Assembly: GCA_002490635.1 (NCBI GenBank)
Contig: DKUJ01000050.1
Location: 1-64,000 of the forward strand
Direction: 5' to 3'
DNA length: 64,000 nucleotides
DNA from: Porphyromonadaceae bacterium UBA7207
Lineage (GTDB): Bacteria; Bacteroidota; Bacteroidia; Bacteroidales; Muribaculaceae
Part shown: positions 24,380 through 33,747 of the stretch, piece after piece
How positions within the stretch are numbered: the first letter of the stretch is position 1
Layout: each line of letters starts with the position of its first letter
Program-made: the position numbers and the translations under genes
Notes under the pieces: model-generated
What the model was told of the DNA's origin: nothing
The model's database searches: none
What the model saw: the letters and a program-made list of their open reading frames with translations, nothing else

Positions 24380-25717
24380 TCAGATTACGCCCTGGCCCAT
24401 CATGGCGTGTGCCACTTTCATGAAGCCGGCGATATTGGCGCCCTTCATGTAGTTGATGTAGCCGTCGGGTTCCACACCGTACTCCAGGCACTGTGTGTGG
24501 ATGTCGGTCATGATTGTGTGCAGACGCTGGTCCACTTCTTCGGCACCCCACTGGAGATGAATGGCATTCTGGCTCATTTCGAGACCGGATGTAGCGACAC
24601 CACCGGCGTTCACAGCCTTGCCGGGAGCATATACCGTGCGGGATTCGATGAAAGCGTCGATGGCTTCGGGTGTGCAGCCCATATTGGACACTTCGGCAAC
24701 CATCTCGACGTTGTTGGCGATGAGCTGACGGGCGTCGTCGCCGTTGAGTTCGTTCTGGGTAGCGCAAGGCAGTGCGATGTCCACTTTCTGCTCCCAGGGT
24801 TTACGTCCTGCGTGGAACACAGAGCCGGCGAAACGTTCGGCATAGGGAGCCACGATGTCGTTGCCGGAAGAACGCAGCTCCAGCATATAGTTGATTTTCT
24901 CCATATCGAGTCCGGCGGGATCATAGATATATCCGTCGGGGCCGGAGATGGTGACAACCTTGGCACCCAGCTCGGTAGCTTTGAGGGCAGCGCCCCATGC
25001 CACATTGCCGAAACCGCTGATGGCTACTGTTTTTCCTTCTATCTTGTCGTTGCGCTGTTTGAGCATGTTCTGAACGAAGTAGAGGGCGCCGAAGCCTGTA
25101 GCCTCAGGACGGATACGGCTGCCGCCGAATTCGAGACCTTTACCAGTGAACGTTCCGTCGTGCTGGTTTACGAGTTTCTTGTACATGCCGAACATGTAGC
25201 CGACTTCACGTCCGCCTACACCGATATCGCCTGCGGGGACGTCGCGGTCGGGACCGAGATTCTTCCACAGACCCAGAATGAATGCCTGGCAGAAACGCAT
25301 TATCTCACGGTCGCTCTTTCCACGGGGAGAGAAGTCGGAACCGCCTTTGCCACCGCCCATAGGCAGAGTGGTAAGCGCATTTTTGAAGGTTTGTTCGAAG
25401 CCTAAGAATTTAAGGATAGAGAGGTTTACGGATGCATGGAAGCGGATGCCGCCTTTGTACGGGCCGATGGCGTTGTTGAACTGCACGCGGTAGCCGATGT
25501 TGTTCTGCACTTCGCCTTTGTCGTCGATCCAGGTAACGCGGAAGGTTACGATGCGGTCGGGTTCGACCATGCGCTCGATAATTTTGTTACGCTCGAATTC
25601 GGGATGCTGGTTGTAGACATCCTGAACACTCATCAGGACTTCCCGAACGGCTTGCAGATATTCTTTCTCGCCCGGATGTTTGGCCTCAAGATTGGCCATG
25701 ATTTGATTGATATCCAT
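24380..25717 (-). CDS. gdhA: NADP-type glutamate dehydrogenase
   Basis: A 445-residue hexameric-type glutamate dehydrogenase. The substrate lysines lie in PYKGGIRFHASVNLS and the glycine-rich LPMGGGKGGSDFSPRGKSD; the nucleotide fold has ISGFGNVAWGAALKA. It makes glutamate from 2-oxoglutarate and ammonium, the main ammonium entry route in gut Bacteroidales. The catalytic Asp of PAGDIGVGGREVGYM is present. It is monocistronic, with a clear promoter and terminator. Cofactor preference is inferred from the family's usual length and pattern. Confidence 0.93.
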   Translation of the reverse strand: MDINQIMANLEAKHPGEKEYLQAVREVLMSVQDVYNQHPEFERNKIIERMVEPDRIVTFRVTWIDDKGEVQNNIGYRVQFNNAIGPYKGGIRFHASVNLSILKFLGFEQTFKNALTTLPMGGGKGGSDFSPRGKSDREIMRFCQAFILGLWKNLGPDRDVPAGDIGVGGREVGYMFGMYKKLVNQHDGTFTGKGLEFGGSRIRPEATGFGALYFVQNMLKQRNDKIEGKTVAISGFGNVAWGAALKATELGAKVVTISGPDGYIYDPAGLDMEKINYMLELRSSGNDIVAPYAERFAGSVFHAGRKPWEQKVDIALPCATQNELNGDDARQLIANNVEMVAEVSNMGCTPEAIDAFIESRTVYAPGKAVNAGGVATSGLEMSQNAIHLQWGAEEVDQRLHTIMTDIHTQCLEYGVEPDGYINYMKGANIAGFMKVAHAMMGQGVI

Positions 25718-25853
25718 AACGATGTGTTGGTTGAGGCGTGCATTGTGCCGGCGGCCTTGGCTGTGCGGCTCTGCACTGGTGATAGATTTGGTTGTTAGGG
25801 TTTCCGTTAGTTGTTTCGGGCAGCCATGCCGTTGTAGCTGTGACTACCGACGG

Positions 25854-25884
25854 CAAAATTAGCAACAAAAATCATATTGGCAAG
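25854..25884 (-). promoter_or_regulatory. gdhA promoter
   Basis: On the minus strand CTTG (25884-25881), 19 bases, then TAATTTTG (25861-25854), close to the Bacteroidota consensus TTTG-N19-21-TAnnTTTG. Confidence 0.7.
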
Positions 25885-26002
25885 TTTTTTTGTCTCTAAA
25901 TGCAAAAAAGTATCGGCGGCATGTTCTTAACAAGCCGCAAGGCCTGCCGCCAGGGTGACAAAACGTTCACTGCCCTGCTCCGCCACACCCGCCAGGAATG
26001 GC

Positions 26003-26019
26003 CCGGAACAGTGTTCCGG
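26003..26019. promoter_or_regulatory. Perfect palindrome, possible operator
   Basis: CCGGAACAGTGTTCCGG is an 8-bp inverted repeat around a single central G, 43 bases upstream of the -33 box of the plus-strand gene. The form suits a dimeric regulator, but no regulator gene is nearby. Confidence 0.4.
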
Positions 26020-26061
26020 AATGAAATGCACCATGTTTTCCCATTTTTAGAATGTGATTTA

Positions 26062-26093
26062 TTTGCATCGGTGTGGGAGAGTTGCTAAATTCG
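26062..26093 (+). promoter_or_regulatory. Promoter of the pRiA4b-like/cls operon
   Basis: TTTG (26062-26065), 20 bases, then TAAATTCG (26086-26093), one base from TAnnTTTG. The ATG of the next gene is at 26165. Confidence 0.65.
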
Positions 26094-26164
26094 CAAGGTC
26101 AATGCCACGGACATCGCATCCCGGCAGAACCGAATTACGTAAAAGATCGCAATACGCATTTCAT

Positions 26165-26722
26165 ATGATATTCACTTTCAGAATTGTATCCGACGAAGTC
26201 GATAATTTCAAACGCGAAATCAAAATCGATGCCAGCAGCACCTTCCTCGATTTCAAGAACGTCCTTTGCGAAAGCGTGGGATACGACAAGGAACAGCTGA
26301 GCTCTTTCTTCCTCTGCAACCGCGACTGGGAGAAAGAAAAAGAAATCTCCTATGCCGACATGGGAGCCGAAGACGACCAGGACCTGTGGCTCATGGACGA
26401 CAGCGAACTTGGCGATTTCATTGCCGACGAGGGGCAGCGTCTTATATATGTATTCGATTACATGACCGACCGTTCGTTCTTCATCGAAATGACCAATATG
26501 GAGCCGGGCAAAAATCTTAAGGACCCTGTGTGCTCCCTTTCCTTGGGGCAGGCGCCTGTGGAAATAATGGACATGGACGAGTTCGACGCCGGTGTGGAAA
26601 CCAAAGCAGCAGCAGCCGCAACTTCAGACATGGACGAGGATTTCTACGGCTCGGACAGCTACAACGAAGACGAATTCGACAGCGAAGGATTCGATGAAAT
26701 GAATTTCGAGGAGAAGTTCTGA
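26165..26722 (+). CDS. pRiA4b ORF-3-like / IS1096 passenger-like domain protein
   Basis: A 185-residue cytoplasmic protein. The first 140 residues (MIFTFRIVSDEVDNFKREIK, then FLDFKNVLCESVGYD and FFLCNRDWEKEKEIS) resemble the small alpha/beta domain called plasmid pRiA4b ORF-3, a frequent unnamed gene in Bacteroidota. The last 45 residues are extremely acidic (runs of Asp/Glu with Phe and Tyr). No catalytic motif is visible and the role is unknown. ATG 26165 sits after the promoter; an upstream in-frame start at 26054 would precede it. It leaves 4 bases before cls. Confidence 0.7.
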   Translation: MIFTFRIVSDEVDNFKREIKIDASSTFLDFKNVLCESVGYDKEQLSSFFLCNRDWEKEKEISYADMGAEDDQDLWLMDDSELGDFIADEGQRLIYVFDYMTDRSFFIEMTNMEPGKNLKDPVCSLSLGQAPVEIMDMDEFDAGVETKAAAAATSDMDEDFYGSDSYNEDEFDSEGFDEMNFEEKF

Positions 26723-26726
26723 GCCT

Positions 26727-28187
26727 ATGCTCGATGTTCTTGGGCAATTACATTCATTAAGCTGGATATATTCAGCTTTGCTTTGGATTGCCCTTGCATC
26801 CACAATACTGATTATAATAATAATACTGTCGGAAAACCGTAACCCGGTGAAAAGTCTCGCCTGGGTTACGGTTCTTCTGTTGCTGCCCGTGGTAGGACTG
26901 GTGCTATATCTGTTCTTCGGCCGCAACATAAAGAACACCCGCATGATTTCCCGCCGCAACCGCCGGCGGCTTCGACGCCGGGAAAAGGCTGTAAAGTCCG
27001 ATCCGCGGCGCGAAAGGCTCTCCAATGAGTCTGTCCAGCAAATCAACCTCGGACGCTCCCTCACCGGCGCACAGTACTACCCGGGCAACAGCGTAAGTAT
27101 CTTTCACTGCGGCAAAGAGAAATTCGACGCTCTTAAGGACGATTTGCGCCAGGCCACGAAGTCGATCAACTTCCAATACTATATAATAAAAGACGACGAC
27201 ACCGGCAACGAAATAGCCGACATACTCATCGAACGCGCCGCTGCCGGCGTGGCTGTGAGGGTGATCTACGACCACGTGGGTTCCTTCAGCACATCCAACG
27301 CATTTTTCAAGCGCATGCGCCGCGGAGGCGTGTCCGTGACTCCGTTCTTCAAGGTAACATTTCCATGGCTCGGCACACGAATCAACTGGCGCAACCACCG
27401 CAAGATTGTGGTAATCGACGACAAGGTGGCATATATCGGCGGCATGAACATAGCCGACCGGTATGCCATGGGCAAGCAGGGAAAACGTTTCTGGCGCGAC
27501 ACACACCTGCGAGTAACCGGCGGGGTGGTTGCCGCGATGCAGTACTCCTTTGCCGTGGACTGGAATTTCACGGGCGGCGGACTTATCGATGACGTAACAA
27601 CCGGCAGCGTGAACGATGACCATACGCCAGGCACAGTTAAGGCAGGAGCACAGCTGCTCACCTCGGGTCCCACAGGACAATGGAGCAACATTGCCATGGC
27701 ATACCAGAAAGTGATTGCCAACGCCCGGCGCCGTATCTTCATCCAGACCCCCTATTTCCTGCCTACCGAAGGTCTGCTCAAGGCGTTGCAGAGCGCGGCA
27801 CTGGCACATGTGGACGTGCGCATAATGATTCCCGAACACAGCGACTCCGCCATGCTCACCCACGCTTCGGCATCCTATATAACCGAATGCCTGCGCGCTG
27901 GAATAAAAATCTATCTTTACACTGCGGGGATGATGCACGCGAAAACCGTGCTTGTCGATGATGAATTCGTAAGCATCGGCTCCTCGAATTTCGATTTCCG
28001 CAGTTTCGACTACAATTTCGAAGCGAACCTTTTCCTCTACAGCCGCCAGGCCAACGAGGTTTCCGCCGAACAGTTCCGCAAGGACATCGTGATGTGCCGC
28101 AGGGTGCATCCCGCTGAATGGCGTAACCGGCGGCTTTCAAAAAAAATCGCGGAATCGGTATTGCGCCTACTAAGCCCGGTTCTGTAG
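26727..28187 (+). CDS. cls: Cardiolipin synthase
   Basis: A 486-residue phospholipase-D-type cardiolipin synthase. Two amino-terminal membrane helices (10-30 and 38-62) are followed by a basic stretch. Two HKD motifs then appear: His224 in NHRKIVVIDD, and His404 in MHAKTVLVDDEFVSIGSSNF. It joins two phosphatidylglycerols, or PG and PE, into cardiolipin at the inner membrane. It follows the pRiA4b-like gene by 4 bases and precedes the HD gene by 14, so the three probably share a message. Confidence 0.92.
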   Translation: MLDVLGQLHSLSWIYSALLWIALASTILIIIIILSENRNPVKSLAWVTVLLLLPVVGLVLYLFFGRNIKNTRMISRRNRRRLRRREKAVKSDPRRERLSNESVQQINLGRSLTGAQYYPGNSVSIFHCGKEKFDALKDDLRQATKSINFQYYIIKDDDTGNEIADILIERAAAGVAVRVIYDHVGSFSTSNAFFKRMRRGGVSVTPFFKVTFPWLGTRINWRNHRKIVVIDDKVAYIGGMNIADRYAMGKQGKRFWRDTHLRVTGGVVAAMQYSFAVDWNFTGGGLIDDVTTGSVNDDHTPGTVKAGAQLLTSGPTGQWSNIAMAYQKVIANARRRIFIQTPYFLPTEGLLKALQSAALAHVDVRIMIPEHSDSAMLTHASASYITECLRAGIKIYLYTAGMMHAKTVLVDDEFVSIGSSNFDFRSFDYNFEANLFLYSRQANEVSAEQFRKDIVMCRRVHPAEWRNRRLSKKIAESVLRLLSPVL

Positions 28188-28201
28188 AACTCCAACGGCA
28201 T

Positions 28202-28822
28202 ATGAACGAAGAAAACAACAAAGAAAACAAAGAACGCTTCTGCAATATTCTCACAGCCACCGCGCGCGAAAACATGGACTATGTCCTCGAAGACCTTCAG
28301 GACATGGGATTTTTCGATGCGCCGGCATCGTCGGCCGGGCACTACAGCTACCCTGGCGGACTTGTCGCCCACTCGTTAAACGTGTACGACGCAGCCATGG
28401 CCATACGTTCGACTGCGATAGCCATGCGGCCCGATATCGAGGCACAGCTGCCCGAAGACTCCGTTGCCATTGCCGCCCTGCTCCACGATGTGTGCAAAAC
28501 CGACCTTTATGTCAGGGCCGTGCGCAAGCGCCGTAACGAAATAGGCGTGTATGAAGCCCAGGAAATCTACGAAATCCACGATGAGAATTTTCCTGTAGGC
28601 CACGGCGAAAAATCGGCCATGATATTGCTGCGCTCCGGCCTCGACCTGAGCGACGACGAACTATGTGCAATCCGATGGCACATGGGCCCTTGGAATCTTT
28701 CAAAGGACGACGAGAAATTCTATCGCCAGGCCGGAAAGCGATCGCCGCTGGCACCATTGATCCACACCGCCGACACCATGGCAAGCTCACTGCTGGAGCG
28801 CCCGTCAATATCGCTTAAATAA
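28202..28822 (+). CDS. HD-domain phosphohydrolase
   Basis: A 206-residue cytoplasmic protein with an HD metal site: His57 in GGLVAHSLNVYD, His95-Asp96 in LLHDVCKTDLY, and later HGEKSAMILL and RWHMGPWN. The layout resembles the HD half of YhaM-type 3'-5' exoribonucleases, but no OB-fold nucleic-acid domain is fused, so the substrate is open (nucleotide or RNA end). It is probably the last gene of the pRiA4b-cls-HD unit. Confidence 0.82.
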   Translation: MNEENNKENKERFCNILTATARENMDYVLEDLQDMGFFDAPASSAGHYSYPGGLVAHSLNVYDAAMAIRSTAIAMRPDIEAQLPEDSVAIAALLHDVCKTDLYVRAVRKRRNEIGVYEAQEIYEIHDENFPVGHGEKSAMILLRSGLDLSDDELCAIRWHMGPWNLSKDDEKFYRQAGKRSPLAPLIHTADTMASSLLERPSISLK

Positions 28823-28920
28823 GCACAGTACCCGACAACAAAAGCGGCTTCGCCAATAAAAACAGGCTTTCAGACAGCCTCAGCTATTGTTTTTCGTCGA
28901 ATATTATCAAATATTATCAC

Positions 28921-28928
28921 TATATTTG
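28921..28928 (+). promoter_or_regulatory. Promoter -7 box for the DUF805 gene
   Basis: TATATTTG fits TAnnTTTG, 41 bases before ATG 28970. No convincing TTTG lies at the expected -33 distance. Confidence 0.5.
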
Positions 28929-28969
28929 TAGCGCGGGCTGTTGTCTGCATCATTAAACACATTTTTATC

Positions 28970-29539
28970 ATGAATGTCAGTTTCATAGAGGCCATCACTC
29001 TCTTTTTCAAAAAGTATGCCGATTTCAAAGGACGTGCCACCCGCGCCGAATTCTGGTGGGCGTATCTTGGAATGGTTGTAATCAGTACAATCATCCAGGT
29101 GGCAAGCAGCCTGTTCATCCGGATTAATCCTGCGGATTTTAACCCATACGACATCGCATCGTTCATCGGCATAGGGCTTAGGGCAAATATCCCCGGGATG
29201 ATTTTCTCACTGGCAATCATGGTGCCGCAGATTGCCATCAGCTGCCGCCGCCTGCACGACATAGGCCGTTCCGGAAAATGGCTTCTGTTGTTTTACTGCA
29301 TTGTCATGATAGGCTATGCGCTCGTGATAACCGGTATATTCACCACATTCTCGCATTTGCTCTCCGGCAATGTCTCATCGGGATTGATGCTGATTGGACT
29401 CGGCTTTCTCCCAATACTCGGAGGTGTGATATGGATGCTCGTATGGTTTGTAACGCCCAGCGATGCCGACAACAAATACGGCCCAGACCCCTACCCCAAC
29501 GAGCGCCAGCCAATGCAGCAATGGCCTCAGAATTTCTGA
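28970..29539 (+). CDS. DUF805 inner-membrane protein
   Basis: A 189-residue protein with four membrane segments. The DUF805 pattern is clear: KYADFKGRATRAEFWWAYLG at the amino end, SCRRLHDIGRSGKWLLL in the middle and a C-terminal PSDADNKYGPDPYPNERQ. The family (YhaH/YhaI-like) is widespread and of unknown function. A hairpin (29578-29606) follows the stop codon. Confidence 0.88.
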   Translation: MNVSFIEAITLFFKKYADFKGRATRAEFWWAYLGMVVISTIIQVASSLFIRINPADFNPYDIASFIGIGLRANIPGMIFSLAIMVPQIAISCRRLHDIGRSGKWLLLFYCIVMIGYALVITGIFTTFSHLLSGNVSSGLMLIGLGFLPILGGVIWMLVWFVTPSDADNKYGPDPYPNERQPMQQWPQNF

Positions 29540-29577
29540 ACAATCTTTGAATAAGCGTGCTTAAAATCACCAACCGA

Positions 29578-29606
29578 CAGCACCGGCCGGAAACAGGCCG
29601 GTGCTG
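29578..29606 (+). terminator. Hairpin between DUF805 and the giant AlbA_2 gene
   Basis: CAGCACCGGCC (29578-29588) and GGCCGGTGCTG (29596-29606) form a perfect 11-bp stem with a 7-base loop. There is no T run after it. It may terminate DUF805 or fold in the leader of the next gene. Confidence 0.5.
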
Positions 29607-29633
29607 CCGGCAATATAATACAACAACACAATC

Positions 29634-32600
29634 ATGATTTATCAACCTGGTCAATTCTACACATTTACAGTCCGCCCCGGACTTCCTTCCGACGAAGTGT
29701 TTACAATTGAGGTGCAAGGCCCCGACGGCCCTGCCACCACCACGCTTCCCAAACTCGCCTTCCAGCGTAACCCGAAGCGCCCCCATCCCCGCACTTTGGA
29801 ATGCCGCGTGAAGGAATACGACGAAAACGGCCTTCCGGTTCTTGCCCACGCCATAAGCACCTATGTGAGCGAATTATATTCCGACATGTACGCCAGAGGC
29901 GAAAGTTTCGGTTGCACAGTGGTGAATGTTCCCACAAATCCCAAAGCGGAACCATATTATGTGCGCGACGACAACGGTATTTATTTCCGTGTCTCCGAAC
30001 TTGTCGACGTTCTTGCAAAAGACCAGCGGATACGCTGCAAATTCAAGATTCTCAGCGGCAAGCGCTTTGAGGTAGTCCGTGTGAACGATGTGTCCAAACT
30101 GCCCTATTTCTCGCCCGAAGAGCTTTTCGAGGGTGCCGCGCTGCGCTCCGACATGCGCAAGGTGTTCCATGCCATGCTTCTCTCCAGTGATTTCGAGACC
30201 GTGCGTGCCGAAATAGAGAACCGTAACCCGAGGTGGCCTTTGTCGGCATCGACAATTATCACCGACCGCCTCAGCACCTGGTTTGTCGAAGCACACAAGA
30301 CAGGCCGGCGCCAGATTGTAAAATCCGTGCTTGCCAGCATCGAACAGCTTGTACTGTTCCTGCTTGAAGGCTCCAACTACCTTACCGCAACCACATACGA
30401 CCAACGGCGCCCCCTGCAGGAGCAGCTTACAAGGATGGTCGACAATCTCGTCCAGTTCCAACGGGCACGCCGCCTGCTGGAGGACAACAGCGAGGACGAT
30501 TTCGTGGAAGGGCTGTTCGACAAACTTAAAAAATCGGGCTACCTATACCACCCGGGCGAACAGTTCGGTGTGCTAATGCTTATCTTCAGGGTATATCCCG
30601 AGAAAGTGAGCAGCTATCTGAACCGCATTTTCGAAAGCATCTTCAGCCGCGAACTCGAAAACTGGAACCGCGAACCTTTCGGACCGGCATTCGTGGAACA
30701 GTTCCAGATATACGTGCGCCAGACCCGCAGCGACATCGACTCTCTGCCTCTGGCCGAATCCCAGGAACAAAAGGCACGCCTCGAAACCGTAATCACAGCT
30801 CTTGCACTGCAGATAATACTCAGCGGCGACGACGACCACGAACTCGCACGCTCGCTGTACTACCGCTACATATCGCTGCTGCGCCCCACAAAGACCGACG
30901 ACCTGCTCACAAAAGCATTCATATCCCTGATGGGAGCCGCCGAATTCGAACGGCTGGAATACCGCCAGCTGCGCGAACCGAACATGATGATGACAAAAGC
31001 CACCATCATGCCCGAAGGCGATGTGTTCTCCCGCATAAAAGGAACACCGCGTTTCAGCAACGGCCTTGTCGACATCAACATCAGCTCCGAAGGCATAAGC
31101 CTGAGCCGAGCCGCCGACCGCCGGCAACGTAAACAGGGAATAATCGAACGCGGCATCGCCGACGGCGTGATGTCGTGGCTTCACCCGCAGATATATGTCG
31201 GCGGCATAAAGCCTCTGTCGAGAACAAAAACCAGGCTTGCCGACCACAACAACTGGTGGAAACAGGTGGAGTCTGCAATGTTCCAGACCGCCCCGGAACA
31301 GACCGAGACCACAGAACTCAGGAACGCGGTTGTCGGTGAGGAAGTATGGATTGCCATCGATTCAGTCAGCGACCCTTACGACAACGACCCCACATTCAAC
31401 TGCCACATCCAGCACGAAGGAATCGTGGAAGCCAAAGGATATGTGAAACGTTCCTCGATAGTGAACTACAACCTTAAAATGCCCTCGCAGGAAAGCTACA
31501 AGGCTCCCGACGGCTCCTCTCTCGGATTCTTTGCAAAGGTTACCGGAATCACAAACGGCATATATCAGTTCAACCTCGTGGATCAGGTGAACAACTATAT
31601 CCAGAGTGTGCTCAACTTCAGCGACGAGTATCTTGCCGTTGTCACCGGCACAAATCCGCAAGGATACAGCGGTATAAGCAACGACGGTATCGGGCTGTAC
31701 CTTCGCGACGACAGCGAGACAAAACGCAATCTGAAACCGGGGACAATAGTACGGTTCCGGCTGCACAGCGGCTCTACCCAGGGCAACATAATAGGATACA
31801 TCACCGGAGAAAGCTACGATTCCAACGACCAGTTCGACAAAACCCGCGCCTTTGCAAAACTCATGAACGCAATCGGCGAGGTGGATGCCGGAGAACCCGA
31901 CAACGCTGAAAGCGACGACGATATGGTGAGCGACGACGTTCTGGAATTCATCAGCGCCGACAAAGTGCGCGAAATAATAGAGATACTCCGTTTCGGCGCC
32001 ATCGGCAGCCGCGAGCTGCTTAAAGCCTACGATTATCTGCGCTATGCCCGGCTTATGGCTCTGGCCATCGACGACACCGCACTGGCGTCCAAACTGGAAA
32101 CGCACGCGGCTCTGCTTGTCCAGCACCAGTATTATGCCACCAACCGGCGCGTCGATGCCGAAGCTCTCGAACGGCTGCGCGACCTCAGCAGGAACGACCC
32201 TATGCTGAGAATGATTTTCCACCGTCTGGAAATGGTGTCCTGGCTCGGAAAACCGGAAAACAACCATCGCCTGTACGCTACCGCAGACTCGCCTTCGAAT
32301 GAACTCGAAGGCAGCATAGCCCGTATGGTGCTGTCGTACAACATGCTCGAGGAAGACGATGCCGAAAGCGACTCCGGAATCGCCGCCACCCTGAAAGAGA
32401 AAATAATGGAGAAACTCAACGTCAACAGCGAAACGAAGCGTGGTAAATACTACGGAACCGAAAGCAAGTACGTGGAGTTCAAGACATCGCTGGTATTCCC
32501 CGCAACGGGTCCCGGCGAAGAAATGCGCGAAGCGCAGGGCGAGCAGCTCAACCACATCATGAGCCGCATCGCAGGCATGCTGAATGCTTCCGGCGGACAA

Positions 32601-33746
32601 CTGTATATCGGCGTCAACAACGACGGTTATGCCGTCGGTCTTAGAGAAGACTTCAAATACTGGGAGCGGCACAAGGCACGATTCGAAAATATCACATCAT
32701 CCGTTCCCAACATCGACACTCTGTGTGTATTCCTCGAGAATGTGGTGAACAAGGTGTTCGAACCCACAGTGGCCCGCAAGATAACCATCGGCCGCGACCC
32801 GGATTCAGAAAAAGACGTCGTGGCGGTGTCCATCAACGAAAGCCTCGAACCGGTGTTTATCGATAACCGGCTGTTCGTGCGCCAGAGTGGTCAGGCCACA
32901 AGAGAATACCACGGAAAAGACATCGACGACTTCGTGGAGGAACGACGCATCCAACGTCTCGAACGCACACATGCCGAAGCCCTTCTCGCCGCCGAGGCCA
33001 ATGCGCTGCAACAACATGGACAGCAACAGTCCGAGCAGCCTCTGGCAGCTGAGCAACCGACAGACGCCCCCCAGGAAACACACAATAGCGCCGCTGCCGA
33101 AGAGAAAAACGCCAACGCCAACAGAATCGCCACAAGCGCATGGCGGCCGAATGTCCTCCACAGTTTCGAAGACGGATACACCGAACCCGAAGGATATCTC
33201 TATTTCATCGACGACAACAAGATGATGTTCAGCAGCATCGACACATACAAGGACAACGAGCCAAGCACACTGCTCTCGCTGGTGATACCACACGAACAGC
33301 GCGATGCGTTTCTCGTGTTAGGCTTCGAGGACCGGAGAGCCCTGAAGATTCCCCTCGCCGAAATCTACGAGCGTGGCGACAACAGCATATTCTCCTACTC
33401 GGCCGACTACAGACTGCTCTTCGCCACAATAGCCGACAAAGACGATATTCTGGTACAGTTGCTTGCCGACAACAGCGACAGCCTCTGGCGACGGGCACAT
33501 CCCTTGGCCCAGATAGACCAGTCGCACATCGGCAGCCTGCCCAAGCGCCTGTTCGAACTGCCGGCGGCAAACACCTTTGCATGGGAACTCGCACAGGCCG
33601 GCACCAAAGCCAACTTCAGCGGTTGCATCAATGAAAAAATGAAATCGAAGCAACTTGGCGAGACCTTGCGTGTTAAAATAAACGACGACCGACTCCAAAG
33701 CAAACTGGACGAGCTCATCGGCAACTGCCACAACTCATCCATCTGA
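29634..33746 (+). CDS. Giant cytoplasmic protein with an AlbA_2 (Schlafen-type) domain
   Basis: A 1370-residue soluble protein. I can name one domain, at about residues 940-1075: an AlbA_2 / Schlafen-type putative DNA- or RNA-binding domain, with ESKYVEFKTSLVF, MLNASGGQLYIGVNNDGYAV and a later VAVSINESLEPVFIDNRLFV ending RQSGQATREY. Residues 1-560 are helical, with few motifs. About 565-730 looks beta-rich (VWIAIDSVSDPYDND and FFAKVTGITNGIYQF) and could include OB- or S1-like folds (inference). An acidic patch lies at about 756-770, a Gln/Ala/Glu-rich linker at 1119-1162, and a separate C-terminal domain at 1165-1370. It has no signal peptide. It heads the run GT2-DUF4286-ruvC-mgsA-ligA, with one base between its stop and the next start. 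A nucleic-acid role is suggested but not shown. Confidence 0.8.
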   Translation: MIYQPGQFYTFTVRPGLPSDEVFTIEVQGPDGPATTTLPKLAFQRNPKRPHPRTLECRVKEYDENGLPVLAHAISTYVSELYSDMYARGESFGCTVVNVPTNPKAEPYYVRDDNGIYFRVSELVDVLAKDQRIRCKFKILSGKRFEVVRVNDVSKLPYFSPEELFEGAALRSDMRKVFHAMLLSSDFETVRAEIENRNPRWPLSASTIITDRLSTWFVEAHKTGRRQIVKSVLASIEQLVLFLLEGSNYLTATTYDQRRPLQEQLTRMVDNLVQFQRARRLLEDNSEDDFVEGLFDKLKKSGYLYHPGEQFGVLMLIFRVYPEKVSSYLNRIFESIFSRELENWNREPFGPAFVEQFQIYVRQTRSDIDSLPLAESQEQKARLETVITALALQIILSGDDDHELARSLYYRYISLLRPTKTDDLLTKAFISLMGAAEFERLEYRQLREPNMMMTKATIMPEGDVFSRIKGTPRFSNGLVDINISSEGISLSRAADRRQRKQGIIERGIADGVMSWLHPQIYVGGIKPLSRTKTRLADHNNWWKQVESAMFQTAPEQTETTELRNAVVGEEVWIAIDSVSDPYDNDPTFNCHIQHEGIVEAKGYVKRSSIVNYNLKMPSQESYKAPDGSSLGFFAKVTGITNGIYQFNLVDQVNNYIQSVLNFSDEYLAVVTGTNPQGYSGISNDGIGLYLRDDSETKRNLKPGTIVRFRLHSGSTQGNIIGYITGESYDSNDQFDKTRAFAKLMNAIGEVDAGEPDNAESDDDMVSDDVLEFISADKVREIIEILRFGAIGSRELLKAYDYLRYARLMALAIDDTALASKLETHAALLVQHQYYATNRRVDAEALERLRDLSRNDPMLRMIFHRLEMVSWLGKPENNHRLYATADSPSNELEGSIARMVLSYNMLEEDDAESDSGIAATLKEKIMEKLNVNSETKRGKYYGTESKYVEFKTSLVFPATGPGEEMREAQGEQLNHIMSRIAGMLNASGGQLYIGVNNDGYAVGLREDFKYWERHKARFENITSSVPNIDTLCVFLENVVNKVFEPTVARKITIGRDPDSEKDVVAVSINESLEPVFIDNRLFVRQSGQATREYHGKDIDDFVEERRIQRLERTHAEALLAAEANALQQHGQQQSEQPLAAEQPTDAPQETHNSAAAEEKNANANRIATSAWRPNVLHSFEDGYTEPEGYLYFIDDNKMMFSSIDTYKDNEPSTLLSLVIPHEQRDAFLVLGFEDRRALKIPLAEIYERGDNSIFSYSADYRLLFATIADKDDILVQLLADNSDSLWRRAHPLAQIDQSHIGSLPKRLFELPAANTFAWELAQAGTKANFSGCINEKMKSKQLGETLRVKINDDRLQSKLDELIGNCHNSSI

Positions 33747-33747
33747 A

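Larger units (their letters stand above)
25718..26164. other. Divergent intergenic region, gdhA and pRiA4b-like gene
   Basis: This 447-base stretch has no credible gene. It holds a minus-strand promoter for gdhA (TAATTTTG at 25854-25861 with CTTG at 25881-25884, spacing 19). It also has a palindrome at 26003-26019 and a plus-strand promoter for the next gene at 26062-26093. The gdhA leader is about 130 bases. Confidence 0.65.

Noticed and set aside
25900..26088. A 62-codon plus-strand frame between gdhA and the pRiA4b-like gene
   Set aside because: It covers the palindrome and promoter and has no recognisable protein features.
26165..26722. Reading the pRiA4b/IS1096-passenger-like gene as a sign of a mobile element
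   Set aside because: No transposase, inverted repeats or target duplication nearby; it is co-transcribed with cls.
28862..28880. AGGCT/AGCCT mini-hairpin after the HD gene as a terminator
   Set aside because: Only five base pairs and no T run; too weak to report.
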